Shown piece after piece: positions 1-9,228 of a stretch of DNA of 64,000 bases. Within the stretch, counting starts at the first letter, position 1, and each line of letters opens with the position of its first letter. Made by a program: the position numbers and the translations under genes. The stretch is taken from assembly GCF_042920265.1 (NCBI RefSeq), contig NZ_JBDQZI010000004.1, positions 248,001 to 312,000 of the forward strand, written 5' to 3'. Source of the DNA: Lysinibacillus_B sp042920265. Lineage in GTDB: Bacteria; Bacillota; Bacilli; Bacillales_A; Planococcaceae. A model generated the notes under the pieces. The model was not told the DNA's origin and did no database searches. It worked only from the letters and a program-made list of their open reading frames with translations.

Positions 1-23
1 CAGACGTCCCCTTTTATGCTTAT

Positions 24-788
24 TTAAATAACACGTACTTTTGTAGCTCTTAGCTCGACCAACATAAACAGTACAATACAAGTGACGACAAATACTACCC
101 ATTTGGTCATATCTAAAATTTCCACTGCAATCGTTCCTTGTGTAAGATCATGTAAATAAAATACATTTAACATACCGTGTAAAATGGCTGCTGGTATAAC
201 TGAATCTCCTTTTTCTCTTATGTATGTAAGAATGATCGAGATTGTAAATAATAATAACAAATAGATGACAATGCCCATGAACTGATGCGTATAAGACTGA
301 TAAAAAAAGGCGATTGGTAAATGCCAAATGGACCATATGCTCGCTATCATCAAAGCTGTTTTTATAAAGCTATACTTTCGACGTAAGTACTCATAGTAAT
401 TCCCGCGCCAAACAATTTCCTCTAAAAGCGCAGACAATGTACTAATCGTGATTCCAATGAGTAGTAAAGACATCAACTCATGATATGTCGTAAATAAAAA
501 GTATTCCCCATATAGAAAGTAAAAATATAGTTGCAAGCCTACCCCCAAGAAAATCGGTAATAGGATAGCTAGCACTGTCGGATAAAATGTTGGCTTTCGA
601 ATTGCAAAGGTGTATTCTACCTTCCTTTTCTTTATGACGGCTTGATATAGTAAGACAACGAGTAAAGGAATCGCCATCATGATCCCTATATAATTGCGTG
701 CATCGTCTAGCTGTAATAATAAAATATGAACAACTATTGTGATTGCATAAATCCAAATCGTAGTCGTAAAAATGATTGAGTCCTTCAT
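24..788 (-). CDS. CPBP-family intramembrane metalloprotease
   Basis: A 254-residue polytopic membrane protein with about seven hydrophobic segments. The CPBP/Abi signature EEIVWRG is at residues 123-129, HLP follows near 156 and a conserved LHG near 204; these supply the glutamates and histidines expected in the catalytic site of this family (CAAX prenyl protease 2-like). In Gram-positive bacteria members act in membrane protein processing or bacteriocin self-immunity; the substrate here cannot be told. The ATG has a good upstream AAGGGGGTG. It stands alone, with no bacteriocin gene in view. Confidence 0.85.
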   Translation of the reverse strand: MKDSIIFTTTIWIYAITIVVHILLLQLDDARNYIGIMMAIPLLVVLLYQAVIKKRKVEYTFAIRKPTFYPTVLAILLPIFLGVGLQLYFYFLYGEYFLFTTYHELMSLLLIGITISTLSALLEEIVWRGNYYEYLRRKYSFIKTALMIASIWSIWHLPIAFFYQSYTHQFMGIVIYLLLLFTISIILTYIREKGDSVIPAAILHGMLNVFYLHDLTQGTIAVEILDMTKWVVFVVTCIVLFMLVELRATKVRVI

Positions 789-874
789 AGAAACACCCCC
801 TTACCTACCAAAATATCTATGTACTGTTTAAAAATTATAAACCTTATGCACTATATTTTACATGAAATAACAAA

Positions 875-905
875 AAACGACACTACTATTTTTAGTGTCG
901 TTTCG
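875..905 (-). terminator. Rho-independent terminator after the signal peptidase gene
   Basis: Inverted repeat AAACGACACT / AGTGTCGTTT with a T-rich flank on both strands, directly after the minus-strand signal peptidase stop. It could work bidirectionally. Confidence 0.75.
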
Positions 906-914
906 TTTAATCTA

Positions 915-1478
915 TTAATTGCTTATTAATTCGGCATTGGAAAGTGGCCAATATACGAATCTTACTTCCCCAATGACTGTATCCATCGGAACAAATCCCA
1001 CAGCTGGTACTCGACTATCTACACTTACACGACGATTATCACCTAATACAAACAAATGCCCTTCTGGTACAGTCGTCTCTTGTAAATAGTCCTCTAACAT
1101 AAAATCTTCCGTCAATGTACCAGGATCCTTTAATTCCGCTTTATAGTTATCTAAATACGGTTCATCGTATTTTTCACCATTCACATATAGCACATCGTCT
1201 ATGTACTGAATGTGATCGCCAGGTAAACCGATTACTCGCTTCACATAGTTTTCCTCTTCTGTTGCTTTAAATACAATGACATCAAAGCGCTCGAAATGTG
1301 TTAGTTTAGGCGTGATTTTATCGACCCCCAACATTTCCCCATCTTCCAACGTTGGCATCATTGACGCACCTTGTACAACAATCGGTGTAAAAATAAAATA
1401 CCGTACCCCTACAGCTAATACAAATGCGATGCCAATTGTTTTGACCCAATCCAACCAATTATCTTGCTTTTCTTCCAC
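915..1478 (-). CDS. Type I signal peptidase
   Basis: Membrane-bound serine protease that removes signal peptides from exported proteins. An N-terminal membrane anchor (about residues 14-33) is followed by the box B motif GASMMPTL with nucleophile Ser39, the general base Lys80 in NYVKRVIGLPGD, and the GDNR...DSR box near the C-terminus. The length (187 aa) is normal for Bacillus SipS/SipT types. The open frame runs about 48 codons further upstream, but the GTG at 1478 follows GGGGAGGGG at good spacing and gives the expected N-terminus, so it was chosen. Confidence 0.88.
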   Translation of the reverse strand: MEEKQDNWLDWVKTIGIAFVLAVGVRYFIFTPIVVQGASMMPTLEDGEMLGVDKITPKLTHFERFDVIVFKATEEENYVKRVIGLPGDHIQYIDDVLYVNGEKYDEPYLDNYKAELKDPGTLTEDFMLEDYLQETTVPEGHLFVLGDNRRVSVDSRVPAVGFVPMDTVIGEVRFVYWPLSNAELISN

Positions 1479-1709
1479 GCTTAACCCCTCCCCAAATATA
1501 CATATTTTCTTATTTAAACGAACATTACGAATAAAAGTTGCATTTTTATTTTTTATCCAAATAAAGGTATCCCTAAAATTCGTTACCGCAACTAGTATTT
1601 GACACCTGTTTCCACTTACCATAAACGATACAAAACAAAGACAGACGGTTTTTGATGTATTTGGTACACTATCAATATTGCTTTATATTAATCTATCAGG
1701 AGTGTACAT

Positions 1710-2675
1710 ATGAAAAAGAAATTACTCATCTTTTTAACCATTTTTGTCATCTTAATAGGCGTTGCGTATTTTGCTGTTGGTAATTATTTTTATAATTATG
1801 CATTAAGCGCAACTGATGAAAAAGAGTTTATGGAGGACAACCCACATTTAGCGGATAGTACTGCCATTGATCCGATCATTGAACAACAAGCATCTGATTT
1901 AGACGATCAATTCGAGGCAGAGTATCCGCCGTCCTCTTTATGGATTGAATCAAACGATGAATGGCAGTTGAAATTACATGCGGATCTGTATGAAAACAGG
2001 GAGCAAAGTGACAAATGGGTCCTGATTGCGCATGGTTATACGAGTCGAGCGGATAATATGACACGCTGGATTCGCTCATTTTACGAAAACGGCTATCATG
2101 TATTAGCCCCAGATCTTCGTGGACACGGTGATAGTGAAGGTGAATATATCGGCATGGGCTGGCATGATCGCTTAGATCTTCTACAATGGATTGATGAAAT
2201 ACGTAACATCAATCCAAATGCCGAAATTGTATTATTTGGCGTTTCCATGGGCGCTGCAACAGTCATGATGGCCTCAGGTGAAGACCTTCCTTCAAATGTA
2301 AAAGTCATCGTCGAGGATTGTGGTTATAGTTCCGTAAGCGATGTGTTTATTTATCAACTTGATGACTTGTTTGGTCTACCCGAATTTCCAGTCCTGCATG
2401 CAGCAAATACAGTTTCGAATATCCGCGCTGGCTATGATATTTACGAAGCATCCGCCGTCAAACAAGTCGCTAAAAGCAAAACACCGATGCTCTTTATCCA
2501 CGGTGACGGCGACACATTTGTACCGTATGAAATGTTAGATGACGTCTACAATGCCGCACAAGTAGAAAAAGAAAAGCTTATTATTCCAAACGCTGCCCAT
2601 GGTGATGCTGTAAAAGTAGATCCCGATACGTATTGGGAAACAGTTTGGCGCTTTGTTGGGAAATATATAGACTAA
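1710..2675 (+). CDS. Alpha/beta hydrolase, membrane-anchored
   Basis: 321-residue protein with an N-terminal hydrophobic anchor (residues 4-24) and an outward-facing alpha/beta-hydrolase domain. HG near residues 108-109 forms the oxyanion turn; GVSMG at 177-181 supplies Ser179; HGDGD near 265 and a late AAHGDA give the acid and histidine of the triad. It resembles the YqkD-type serine aminopeptidase_S33 hydrolases of Bacillus. Substrate unknown. CAGGAG precedes the ATG and a terminator follows, so it is probably monocistronic. Confidence 0.82.
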   Translation: MKKKLLIFLTIFVILIGVAYFAVGNYFYNYALSATDEKEFMEDNPHLADSTAIDPIIEQQASDLDDQFEAEYPPSSLWIESNDEWQLKLHADLYENREQSDKWVLIAHGYTSRADNMTRWIRSFYENGYHVLAPDLRGHGDSEGEYIGMGWHDRLDLLQWIDEIRNINPNAEIVLFGVSMGAATVMMASGEDLPSNVKVIVEDCGYSSVSDVFIYQLDDLFGLPEFPVLHAANTVSNIRAGYDIYEASAVKQVAKSKTPMLFIHGDGDTFVPYEMLDDVYNAAQVEKEKLIIPNAAHGDAVKVDPDTYWETVWRFVGKYID

Positions 2676-2677
2676 TA

Positions 2678-2717
2678 GAAAAGGTGAATTGGTTATGTTG
2701 CCAAATCACCTTTTTCA
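2678..2717 (+). terminator. Terminator of the alpha/beta hydrolase gene
   Basis: Hairpin with arms AAAAGGTGAATTGG and CCAAATCACCTTTT, directly after the hydrolase stop and ending in a T-run on the plus strand. Confidence 0.8.
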
Positions 2718-2806
2718 TTGTAATCATTGTTTTATTAATAAAAGCTTAATACGTCCTCTTTCTCTTCTCAAAGCAGAGTAATATAACATTTCAAAGCTTT
2801 ACTTTT

Positions 2807-3298
2807 TTATACCAACCTCTTCAGCGATGTAGTTTTGTTCCAGTAACCCCCTCCTAAATCATAGCGTGTAGCAAAGTTGTCTTCAAATGTATAGTAGTGG
2901 AAGTGATAGTAGTAGACTTTATCTAACAGATTTTCTACTTGCACATAGAAATGAATAATATTTGTGTTTGTTATATTGTTTTTTATGTGAAAAACCTTTT
3001 CTGAGTAATTGCTACTTCGTTTTTCTATAATTGTAAACGAGCGTATCGTGTCAATATCTAGCCGTTCTAACATAAAATCAATTGCTTCTTGTAGTTTTGG
3101 TAAGAGACGTGACTCACAGAAAACATGGCCTATTCCATCTCCTTGAGTACCAAATCTCCCTAAAAATAATCCTTTGATTTTGAAAAATTTTTGTAACTTT
3201 ACTGTCCTCATATTCAGCAACATTTGGCGTTTAGTAGTTTTTAATTGCTTATTTCCTTCTACTTTAACACTTGATTTTATTCCCATCTTTCTATGCAC
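2807..3298 (-). CDS. Divergent YpjP paralogue, probably decaying
   Basis: The last ~110 residues align by eye with the intact YpjP homologue at 8143-8757: EAIDFMLERLD, NYSEKVFHIKN, YYHFHYYTFED and YDLGG-YW are shared or near-identical motifs. The first ~50 residues are unrelated and basic, without the signal peptide expected of YpjP, which suggests a replaced or frameshifted N-terminus. No convincing Shine-Dalgarno was found. It is probably a pseudogene in progress or a truncated paralogue; YpjP function is unknown. Confidence 0.5.
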   Translation of the reverse strand: MHRKMGIKSSVKVEGNKQLKTTKRQMLLNMRTVKLQKFFKIKGLFLGRFGTQGDGIGHVFCESRLLPKLQEAIDFMLERLDIDTIRSFTIIEKRSSNYSEKVFHIKNNITNTNIIHFYVQVENLLDKVYYYHFHYYTFEDNFATRYDLGGGYWNKTTSLKRLV

Positions 3299-3397
3299 CT
3301 CACTTCACATATCTTTTACTCTAACTATAATCAACAAAGGTTAAAATTAGGTTAAACTTACTTGCCATTAATAACACAATTCCATCCAAATAAAAAA

Positions 3398-3423
3398 CGC
3401 TACTCACATGTTAGTAGCGTAAA
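3398..3423. terminator. Hairpin between YpjP-like remnants
   Basis: Inverted repeat AACGCTACT / AGTAGCGT with A-rich 5' flank, so on the minus strand it ends in T-residues. It would terminate transcripts coming from the small ypjP fragment just to its right. Confidence 0.4.
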
Positions 3424-3453
3424 TGGGAGATTCACTTAAAACCTTGTTACGAC

Positions 3454-3487
3454 AATCACTTCGGCGATGTGTTTTGCTCCTGAGTAC
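3454..3487 (-). pseudogene. Fragment of a ypjP 3' end
   Basis: Read on the minus strand, this stretch matches the last codons of the intact ypjP gene (coding TAC-TGG-AGC-AAA-AAC through the PPKW end) with a small indel that shifts the frame. It is too short to code for anything. It is a third ypjP-derived sequence in this neighbourhood. Confidence 0.55.
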
Positions 3488-3670
3488 TATTTGATTCATA
3501 ATGAATGATTTTACAATATATCCCATAATGCAAAATTTTACACTTATTGGATTTTTTCTATATGTAATTGTGTATATGTTAGTATAGTGAACTACCCACC
3601 ACTTAGATGAAGCTTGAAGAGGAAGGCTTCTTTCTAGAAAATGTTAAAATGAGGTACCTTGTAAACTAAA

Positions 3671-3702
3671 AATAGCCCTCCACATATTTAGTGGAAGGCT
3701 TT
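3671..3702 (-). terminator. Terminator of the 64-residue ORF
   Basis: Arms AGCCCTCCAC and GTGGAAGGCT form a stable stem with a U-rich end on the minus strand, just past the stop at 3708. Confidence 0.75.
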
Positions 3703-3707
3703 AACTT

Positions 3708-3902
3708 TTAAGCTGTTTCTTTCTTTCGGTGTAAAATCTCGATGGCGTCATATCCATACTGTGCTTTTATCTCCTTTAGAATCGCTTCATCTGTCATTGG
3801 GATTACATCATTTTTATTAAAAAATAATGCAGCATTCCCCTCAACTTCATACTGATCTACGCGAAATATGAACTCCACTAATACGATACATTTGTCATGC
3901 AC
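3708..3902 (-). CDS. Small hypothetical protein (64 aa)
   Basis: A short soluble protein without a recognisable domain. AAGGGGTGG lies upstream of the ATG and a clear terminator follows the stop, which supports real expression. Not recognised. Confidence 0.5.
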   Translation of the reverse strand: MHDKCIVLVEFIFRVDQYEVEGNAALFFNKNDVIPMTDEAILKEIKAQYGYDAIEILHRKKETA

Positions 3903-4813
3903 ATTTCCACCCCTTTTCTATTGCTATACAAATAGTTCTATATAGTTACTCCGATTCCTTCTAAATACCCAAACTTTTTGATTGGTATACAAAGGACTTT
4001 ATGGAGAGGTTTTATTTAGACAAAAGGACTGCGTAACACCGTCTTTTCAAACGCTTGTAATTACTATAGTAAACCATTCTTAGCAATACTTACTGTGAAA
4101 TTAGCAGAAACACGTATTGCCTGTTGTATTTGTAACATGAAATGATTTTGTAATGCTTGTTACAATACTTAGTACAGGAAAAGAATTATTTGATACAACA
4201 ATGTAAGTCTTTTAAATCATTGTGATATTACTAATAGTACTGCTCTTTTTACTCTTGTGATACACCAAGTTCTGATACAGAAGCTGTGAAGCGAAGTAAG
4301 GATAAACATCCAACTGGAAATACATTTATGATGCATTCTTTTCTCCCTACTAGTTTGTTTACTTTTTCATCAATATTGACTTATATTGATGGTACTTTTA
4401 TCATACCAACATTAGTACCGAAATGACAAAGGTGGTTTTCCGAAAATCCTCTTCCCCTATTACTACTTTTTCTGTCGGTGTCCGTCATAATTATTGTCGG
4501 TGATAACGGAATATAAACAAAAAAGCCCTCATACTACTGTAGACTTTTGCTCGTTCGGGGGGATCGGATATAGCGCCTTTTTGCTCAGATATGGTCAGGT
4601 TTTGCTCGTACTGGGTTGTTTTGACCGGATACAGTACCTTTTTGGCTGTTTAATGTCGACATTTTAAGATAATTTATATAGGTTCCTCATAATATTTTTG
4701 TACTTTACTGAAATTCACAGTATTAGCGTCAACTTCAATCACTTTTTGATTTTAATCGAAAGTACCCAAAAGCCAACGTAAGCCTCCCGCACGATACTCA
4801 TTTATCAGGGCAT
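3903..4813. other. Long intergenic region without a supported gene
   Basis: About 0.9 kb with no ORF having a plausible ribosome binding site on either strand. Apart from the TTTTGCTC repeat cluster at 4544-4651, no structured feature stands out. It lies between a small hypothetical gene and the terminator of the large secreted protein gene, and may be decayed sequence. Confidence 0.5.
4544..4651. repeat. Degenerate tandem repeat rich in TTTTGCTC
   Basis: About five imperfect units of roughly 20 bases each begin with TTTTGCTC, TTTTTGCTC or TTTTG and continue with GC-richer text such as GGATATAGCGCC or CGGATACAGTACC. No reading frame explains the periodicity. It may be one copy of a dispersed intergenic repeat; function unknown. 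Confidence 0.45.
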
Positions 4814-4858
4814 TAAAAAAACTGTAGATAACCTCACCTTAATGAGTTTATCTACAGT
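4814..4858 (-). terminator. Terminator of the large secreted protein gene
   Basis: Perfect 11-bp arms ACTGTAGATAA / TTATCTACAGT followed on the minus strand by a run of seven T. It lies about 50 bases after the stop at 4906. Confidence 0.8.
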
Positions 4859-4863
4859 CCATG

Positions 4864-4895
4864 GCTAGCATCTTTACTGGATGTTAGCTTTTTTT
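4864..4895 (+). terminator. Plus-strand terminator facing the secreted protein gene
   Basis: Arms GCTAGCATC / GATGTTAGC followed by seven T on the plus strand. No plus-strand gene lies upstream, so it may shield the 3' end of the minus-strand gene from incoming transcription. Confidence 0.55.
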
Positions 4896-4905
4896 GGTTA
4901 CACCC

Positions 4906-7779
4906 TTATTTATCTTCTTTATACATATCCATATAAAGTAACTCTAATTTTTTCGACAGTTTCGCAAAAGCTGTTTGCCACGCTTTGCGGGCTGTATCAC
5001 CGTTTTCTGCTGGAATAGCTTCATATAAGGCATGTACCTCTGCTACCTTTTTTAAATCTGCCTCAGCCTGTGTTAGCTTCGAGTAGTTTTTCACGATGCT
5101 CTTTTCAGAAGTACTCAGCTTGTCATAGGCTGCTCGAATGTTCGATACTTCGGCTTGCAAGTCTGCCTTGTATACGCCACCTTGAAGAAGTGAATTGATG
5201 GATTCCACAATACTAAATGCCGTCTCATTAGACCCTTGTTGCCCTTGTTCTGCAGCAATAATCTTTTCACGAACAGCTTCACTCACTAAACTCATTTGCT
5301 TGGCAGTTAGCTTAGCAAATGCCTTCATGACTGTTGTTGGATTACTAGCAAACGATTTATCATACTGCTTCATAAATGACTCTACTTTTTTCACATCTGC
5401 TTCTGCTGTTTTTAAAATGGTAGCATTCTTGACCCGCTTTTTGTCGCTGGAGCTAAGGCTACTATATTGTTCAGAAAGTTGCTTAATGTCTGCTACCGTA
5501 GCTGTGTATAGACCATTTACGACAAGTCCATCGATTTTATTTATTAACGTTGAAATGTCTGGTGCATTTTCATCGACAAGACGATTGTCTAATAGGGCTT
5601 CAAATTGTGGTTTAGCTAAATGCTGCTGATTTGCTGGCAATTTGGCATACGCCTTTTCTACAGATTCAATTTTTTTCGCTTGCTTTTCAACGTTCATTTC
5701 TTCACGCGCAGCCTGTACTTTCTTATGGAAAGATACGACACTCTTCACATCTTTACTAGCAGCCGTTAACAAATGGTAGTTCGTTACATATTTTCGTGCA
5801 GTAGATGAAAGGTTTTTATAGGCTGTTGTTGCTGTATTTACTGCTGTTTCTAATTCTGTGAACGAATATTTTGTTATGTCAGCAAACTTTGCGATATTAG
5901 CTTTTAGCGTTTCTGCTGCCGCTTTATCAGTTGGCTCTTTCCCATTATTATCAACCGTCACATTTGGTGGATTATTTAATAACTGATCTTCATTATAAAC
6001 AAGGGATTGCTGTAAACTTGTTAGTTTATTATAAGCATTTAAAGCACTGCTATAGCTCGATTTTAGTTTACTTTCTTTCACACCACTCGTATTGGAAAGT
6101 GACATATACGCTTCAATTTGTTTAATGACCTTCTCAGCTGTCTTTAAATCTTTTTGTAACTGGGTCATGCCTTCATAGCCAACAATTTTAGTCGCCGAAG
6201 TTTTCGTTAAAGTTTTATACTCTGAGATCATACGGTTCACATTCGTCACATGCATTTGCCATGTTTGTGCTGTCGGATTAATCGGGTATATATCGTCATC
6301 AAGATAGCTCGCAATTTCAGTATTTAAATTATTAATTTGATTTTCTTCCGCATTTTCTGCATCAAGCAATTTAGCAATATATTCTGCTGGCACTAGCTGT
6401 TGTTGCTTGTATGTTAGTTTTTCATAAGCAGCTCGTATTGATTTTACAACTGTTACTTGTTTGTTTGGTGTATTACTTGTTGATAATTTATCGAAGCTTT
6501 TGATAAATTGTTCAATTTTTTTAATATCTTGCATTGCATCTTTTAACGTTTGATCTTGTACAGCAGATTGGTAATTTTTAGATACCTTTTCAATATCCGC
6601 CTCAATAACTTCGATTTGCGCTTTTAATGACTCCATGCTATCCGCTTCGTACTGAATTAAGAAATTATCGTATTTTAATAATGCGGTAATTGCTTGATTG
6701 ATTCTTCTAACTTCTGCAATATCTGCAATATCCGTAGGTGCTTGCAAGATGTCCTTAATACTATTAAATAACGTATCCCCTACATCTAAGCTACGTTGTA
6801 ATAAATCAAGCTTATCGTATGCCTCTTCGATATCCTTTAAATATTTTGGCTTATCTTTCTCAACAACTTCGCCCGCTTTATTCACTTTGTCATTTAGCGC
6901 ACTTATAGCCTCTACATCAGCAAGTGCTCGCTTAAGTACATCATAATTTGTGACATTTGCCTTTGCAGTGGCCGATAAAGCTTGATATTGACTATCTAAT
7001 GCCTTCACTTCAGCTTTAAATGCTTCAAAATCTGTCACATTATATTTAACATCGCTTACACGTAAAGTTTTGATAGAATCAATTAATGTATTCGACGGTT
7101 CATTAGATACTGTTAACACATCTGAAAGATCTGACACCACAACGGATGTCCCTGCCTTGGCTGTTACTTTGACAGCAATATTGATCATACCTTTTTCGAT
7201 TGCATCTTTAGGAATTGTATAAGTAGCATCTGACGCATTATTGATAATTGTGAATACCTCTCCTACTTTATAAAACCACTCATAGCTATATGTAATTTGG
7301 CTACTTTGTAAATCAGCCCCGGCATGATCAGTTACTTTCGCTCCTGATACTTTTACTGTTTCTCCTGGCGCTACAAACGTAGAAGCTGAATAGCCTTCAA
7401 AAGTGGGTGCCGCAATAGCAAGTGATAATGAACTAACTACACGTAAATCCCCTTTATAAACCGTTTCTGATGTTGATGTCGCTTCAACTGTAATTGTTTT
7501 CCCCGCCGCTTCAATTGGCACTTTAAAAGTGGCTTGTGTAGCACCTGAGATTGGTTTTTTCGTTGTTGTACCATCAGCTTCTGATGTTTCAACATAATAC
7601 CATTGATAGCCATTTATGATCGTACCTGCTGGTAATCCGGTAATGGATGCTGTCAGTGTTTTATTTACAACGGCATCTCCTGTAATCGAAATCGGAGCTA
7701 ATTCTTCTGCCCCCGCTACTGCTGGTACAATAAATGCTGCTGGGATCGCTGCGACTGTGAAAAGTAATTTTTTATTCAA
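4906..7779 (-). CDS. Large secreted surface protein with Ig-like and helical repeats
   Basis: 957 residues with a Sec signal peptide (residues 1-24, cleavage probably after AGA). Two Ig-like beta-rich segments follow (about 28-125 and 130-230; TITVEATS, SYEWFYK), then at least five helical repeats of 90-140 residues, each with a core like KKVESFMKQY...AYAKL...QQSLV. No LPXTG or SLH motif was seen, so cell attachment is unclear. The frame starts at TTG, with GAGGAGG about 11 bases upstream; no better start exists. It resembles Bacillales surface proteins only in architecture; function unknown. Confidence 0.75.
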   Translation of the reverse strand: MNKKLLFTVAAIPAAFIVPAVAGAEELAPISITGDAVVNKTLTASITGLPAGTIINGYQWYYVETSEADGTTTKKPISGATQATFKVPIEAAGKTITVEATSTSETVYKGDLRVVSSLSLAIAAPTFEGYSASTFVAPGETVKVSGAKVTDHAGADLQSSQITYSYEWFYKVGEVFTIINNASDATYTIPKDAIEKGMINIAVKVTAKAGTSVVVSDLSDVLTVSNEPSNTLIDSIKTLRVSDVKYNVTDFEAFKAEVKALDSQYQALSATAKANVTNYDVLKRALADVEAISALNDKVNKAGEVVEKDKPKYLKDIEEAYDKLDLLQRSLDVGDTLFNSIKDILQAPTDIADIAEVRRINQAITALLKYDNFLIQYEADSMESLKAQIEVIEADIEKVSKNYQSAVQDQTLKDAMQDIKKIEQFIKSFDKLSTSNTPNKQVTVVKSIRAAYEKLTYKQQQLVPAEYIAKLLDAENAEENQINNLNTEIASYLDDDIYPINPTAQTWQMHVTNVNRMISEYKTLTKTSATKIVGYEGMTQLQKDLKTAEKVIKQIEAYMSLSNTSGVKESKLKSSYSSALNAYNKLTSLQQSLVYNEDQLLNNPPNVTVDNNGKEPTDKAAAETLKANIAKFADITKYSFTELETAVNTATTAYKNLSSTARKYVTNYHLLTAASKDVKSVVSFHKKVQAAREEMNVEKQAKKIESVEKAYAKLPANQQHLAKPQFEALLDNRLVDENAPDISTLINKIDGLVVNGLYTATVADIKQLSEQYSSLSSSDKKRVKNATILKTAEADVKKVESFMKQYDKSFASNPTTVMKAFAKLTAKQMSLVSEAVREKIIAAEQGQQGSNETAFSIVESINSLLQGGVYKADLQAEVSNIRAAYDKLSTSEKSIVKNYSKLTQAEADLKKVAEVHALYEAIPAENGDTARKAWQTAFAKLSKKLELLYMDMYKEDK

Positions 7780-8099
7780 TGTTGTTTCGTCCTCCTCTGT
7801 CCATCTATAAAAGTATATCGTTCACATTCCTTGTAACTTTATGTATTTCACATAATCTACATAAAAAGAACTATTTTCCACTGGATTTCATAACAAATTC
7901 CCACCTTAGTTTGATTACGCATTTTACAACCTTCCTTATTCACCATTCCTTCTATATTTAAAAGAATTATTTAACGTGCCAGTTAAAGCGATTGCCGCAT
8001 AATTAGGAAATACACTAGAAATGATTGAGACAACATACGGAAATATACTGAGGAAAATGGAAAATAAAAATTGTCGACACTTTTGACCACCCTATTGAA

Positions 8100-8130
8100 A
8101 ATGGGGCTAATCTTTAACAGATAGCCCCTA
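8100..8130 (-). terminator. Terminator of ypjP
   Basis: GGGGCTA / TAGCCCC stem just after the ypjP stop, followed on the minus strand by a T-rich stretch. The rest of 7780-8142 holds only the promoter side of the secreted protein gene and AT-rich text. Confidence 0.65.
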
Positions 8131-8142
8131 AACCCTAATATA

Positions 8143-8757
8143 TTAAGATAACCACTTCGGCGGTGTGTTTTTGCTCCAGTATATTTCGCCTAAATCGTAG
8201 TGTGTGACGAAAGCATCTTCAAATGTGTGGTAGTGGAAATTATAATAGTAGCCTGCATCCAGTCGGTTTTCCGTCCGTACATGGAAGCGAATAACATCTT
8301 CCTTGCTAGCTGTGTTTTTAATGTGAAAGATTTTCTCTGAGTAATTGCCACTCGGTTTTTCTGTAATAGTAAGAGAACGCATTGTATCGTCATCTAGACG
8401 TGCCAATGTAAAGTCAATCGCTTCCTCAATTTTCGGAAAGATACGCGTTTCAAATTCATCGCCGATTACTGGGGCAATACGCGTGCCAAATTTTATGTAT
8501 GCCTGTTCTTTTGCAGCAGATTTGAATGTTTGTCCAACCGTTTCCAGGTCTAAAACATCGGTTTCTTCTTCAATATAAATTTGATCTAGTTGAATAGTGG
8601 CCGTAAGATCATTGGCACTCGGTTCATGTGAGCGAACTTTGCCATCATCTTGGTCTGATTGATTCCATATTGCATGATTCGGCGCAATAATCCCAAATGT
8701 AAGGAGCGCCACGGAAATCATGAGTCCTTTTTGTAACCATTTTTTCATAATTTTCAC
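8143..8757 (-). CDS. ypjP: YpjP-like exported protein
   Basis: 204 residues with an N-terminal hydrophobic signal (about 8-28). The C-terminal half has the features I recall for Bacillus YpjP: KFGTRIAPVI, the FPKIEEAID segment, NYSEKIFHIKN, FHYHTFED and the ending YWSKNTPPKW. GTG at 8757 gives an N-terminus like that of YpjP. In B. subtilis ypjP lies near ypiP and yphP, which also occur in this window at 16-17 kb. Biochemical role unknown. Confidence 0.8.
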   Translation of the reverse strand: MKIMKKWLQKGLMISVALLTFGIIAPNHAIWNQSDQDDGKVRSHEPSANDLTATIQLDQIYIEEETDVLDLETVGQTFKSAAKEQAYIKFGTRIAPVIGDEFETRIFPKIEEAIDFTLARLDDDTMRSLTITEKPSGNYSEKIFHIKNTASKEDVIRFHVRTENRLDAGYYYNFHYHTFEDAFVTHYDLGEIYWSKNTPPKWLS

Positions 8758-8897
8758 CGTCCGTTTATGTACATATTTCCATATTCATTCTATACTTATT
8801 TATACGAATGATAATTGAAAAGGTTTCATCTTTTTCGTATTCATTGTACAATGTCTATGGACTTATATGTTTTTTTTTACTTAAAGGAGGTTTTAAA

Positions 8898-8975
8898 ATG
8901 AGTGCAACAGTTGTTATCGGTTTAGGTTTATTTTTAATGTTAGGTTACTTAACTTCATTATGTTTCACTGACTAA
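8898..8975 (+). CDS. Small membrane peptide (25 aa)
   Basis: The peptide begins MSATVVIGLG and is almost entirely one hydrophobic helix, ending LCFTD. A consensus AAAGGAGG lies 7 bases before the ATG and a strong terminator follows 30 bases after the stop, so it forms a complete mini-gene. No homologue is recognised with certainty; a regulatory membrane peptide or a sporulation micro-protein are possible. Too short for standard ORF calling. Confidence 0.6.
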   Translation: MSATVVIGLGLFLMLGYLTSLCFTD

Positions 8976-9005
8976 TACTTTCGCTTTGCATAAAACACCA
9001 CTAAA

Positions 9006-9057
9006 AGCCCTTAGAACGTTGACTTAACAATGTTTCTAGGGGTTTTTCTGTTTTTTA
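9006..9057 (+). terminator. Terminator of the 25-residue membrane peptide gene
   Basis: Arms CCCTTAGAAC and GTTTCTAGGGG followed by TTTTTCTGTTTTTT on the plus strand. Confidence 0.8.
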
Positions 9058-9228
9058 GGAAATATGATAATAAAGCATATAAATGTATGATTTCGGGACT
9101 GCTTGGGCTAAAAATAACGCTTTGGTGGATATGTTTATAGAGATGAACAAATACCTAGTTTGAGGTCAATTGCTTCAACCTTTTTTCCATTATTACCCAC
9201 ACATTGTAAAGAAACCTTTTAAAACTCT

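Noticed and set aside
915..1622. Long form of the signal peptidase gene
   Set aside because: The extra N-terminus is not typical of the family and has no ribosome site; GTG at 1478 does.
4906..7779. Several plus-strand ORFs inside the large secreted protein gene
   Set aside because: They are antisense shadows of repetitive coding sequence; none has a ribosome site.
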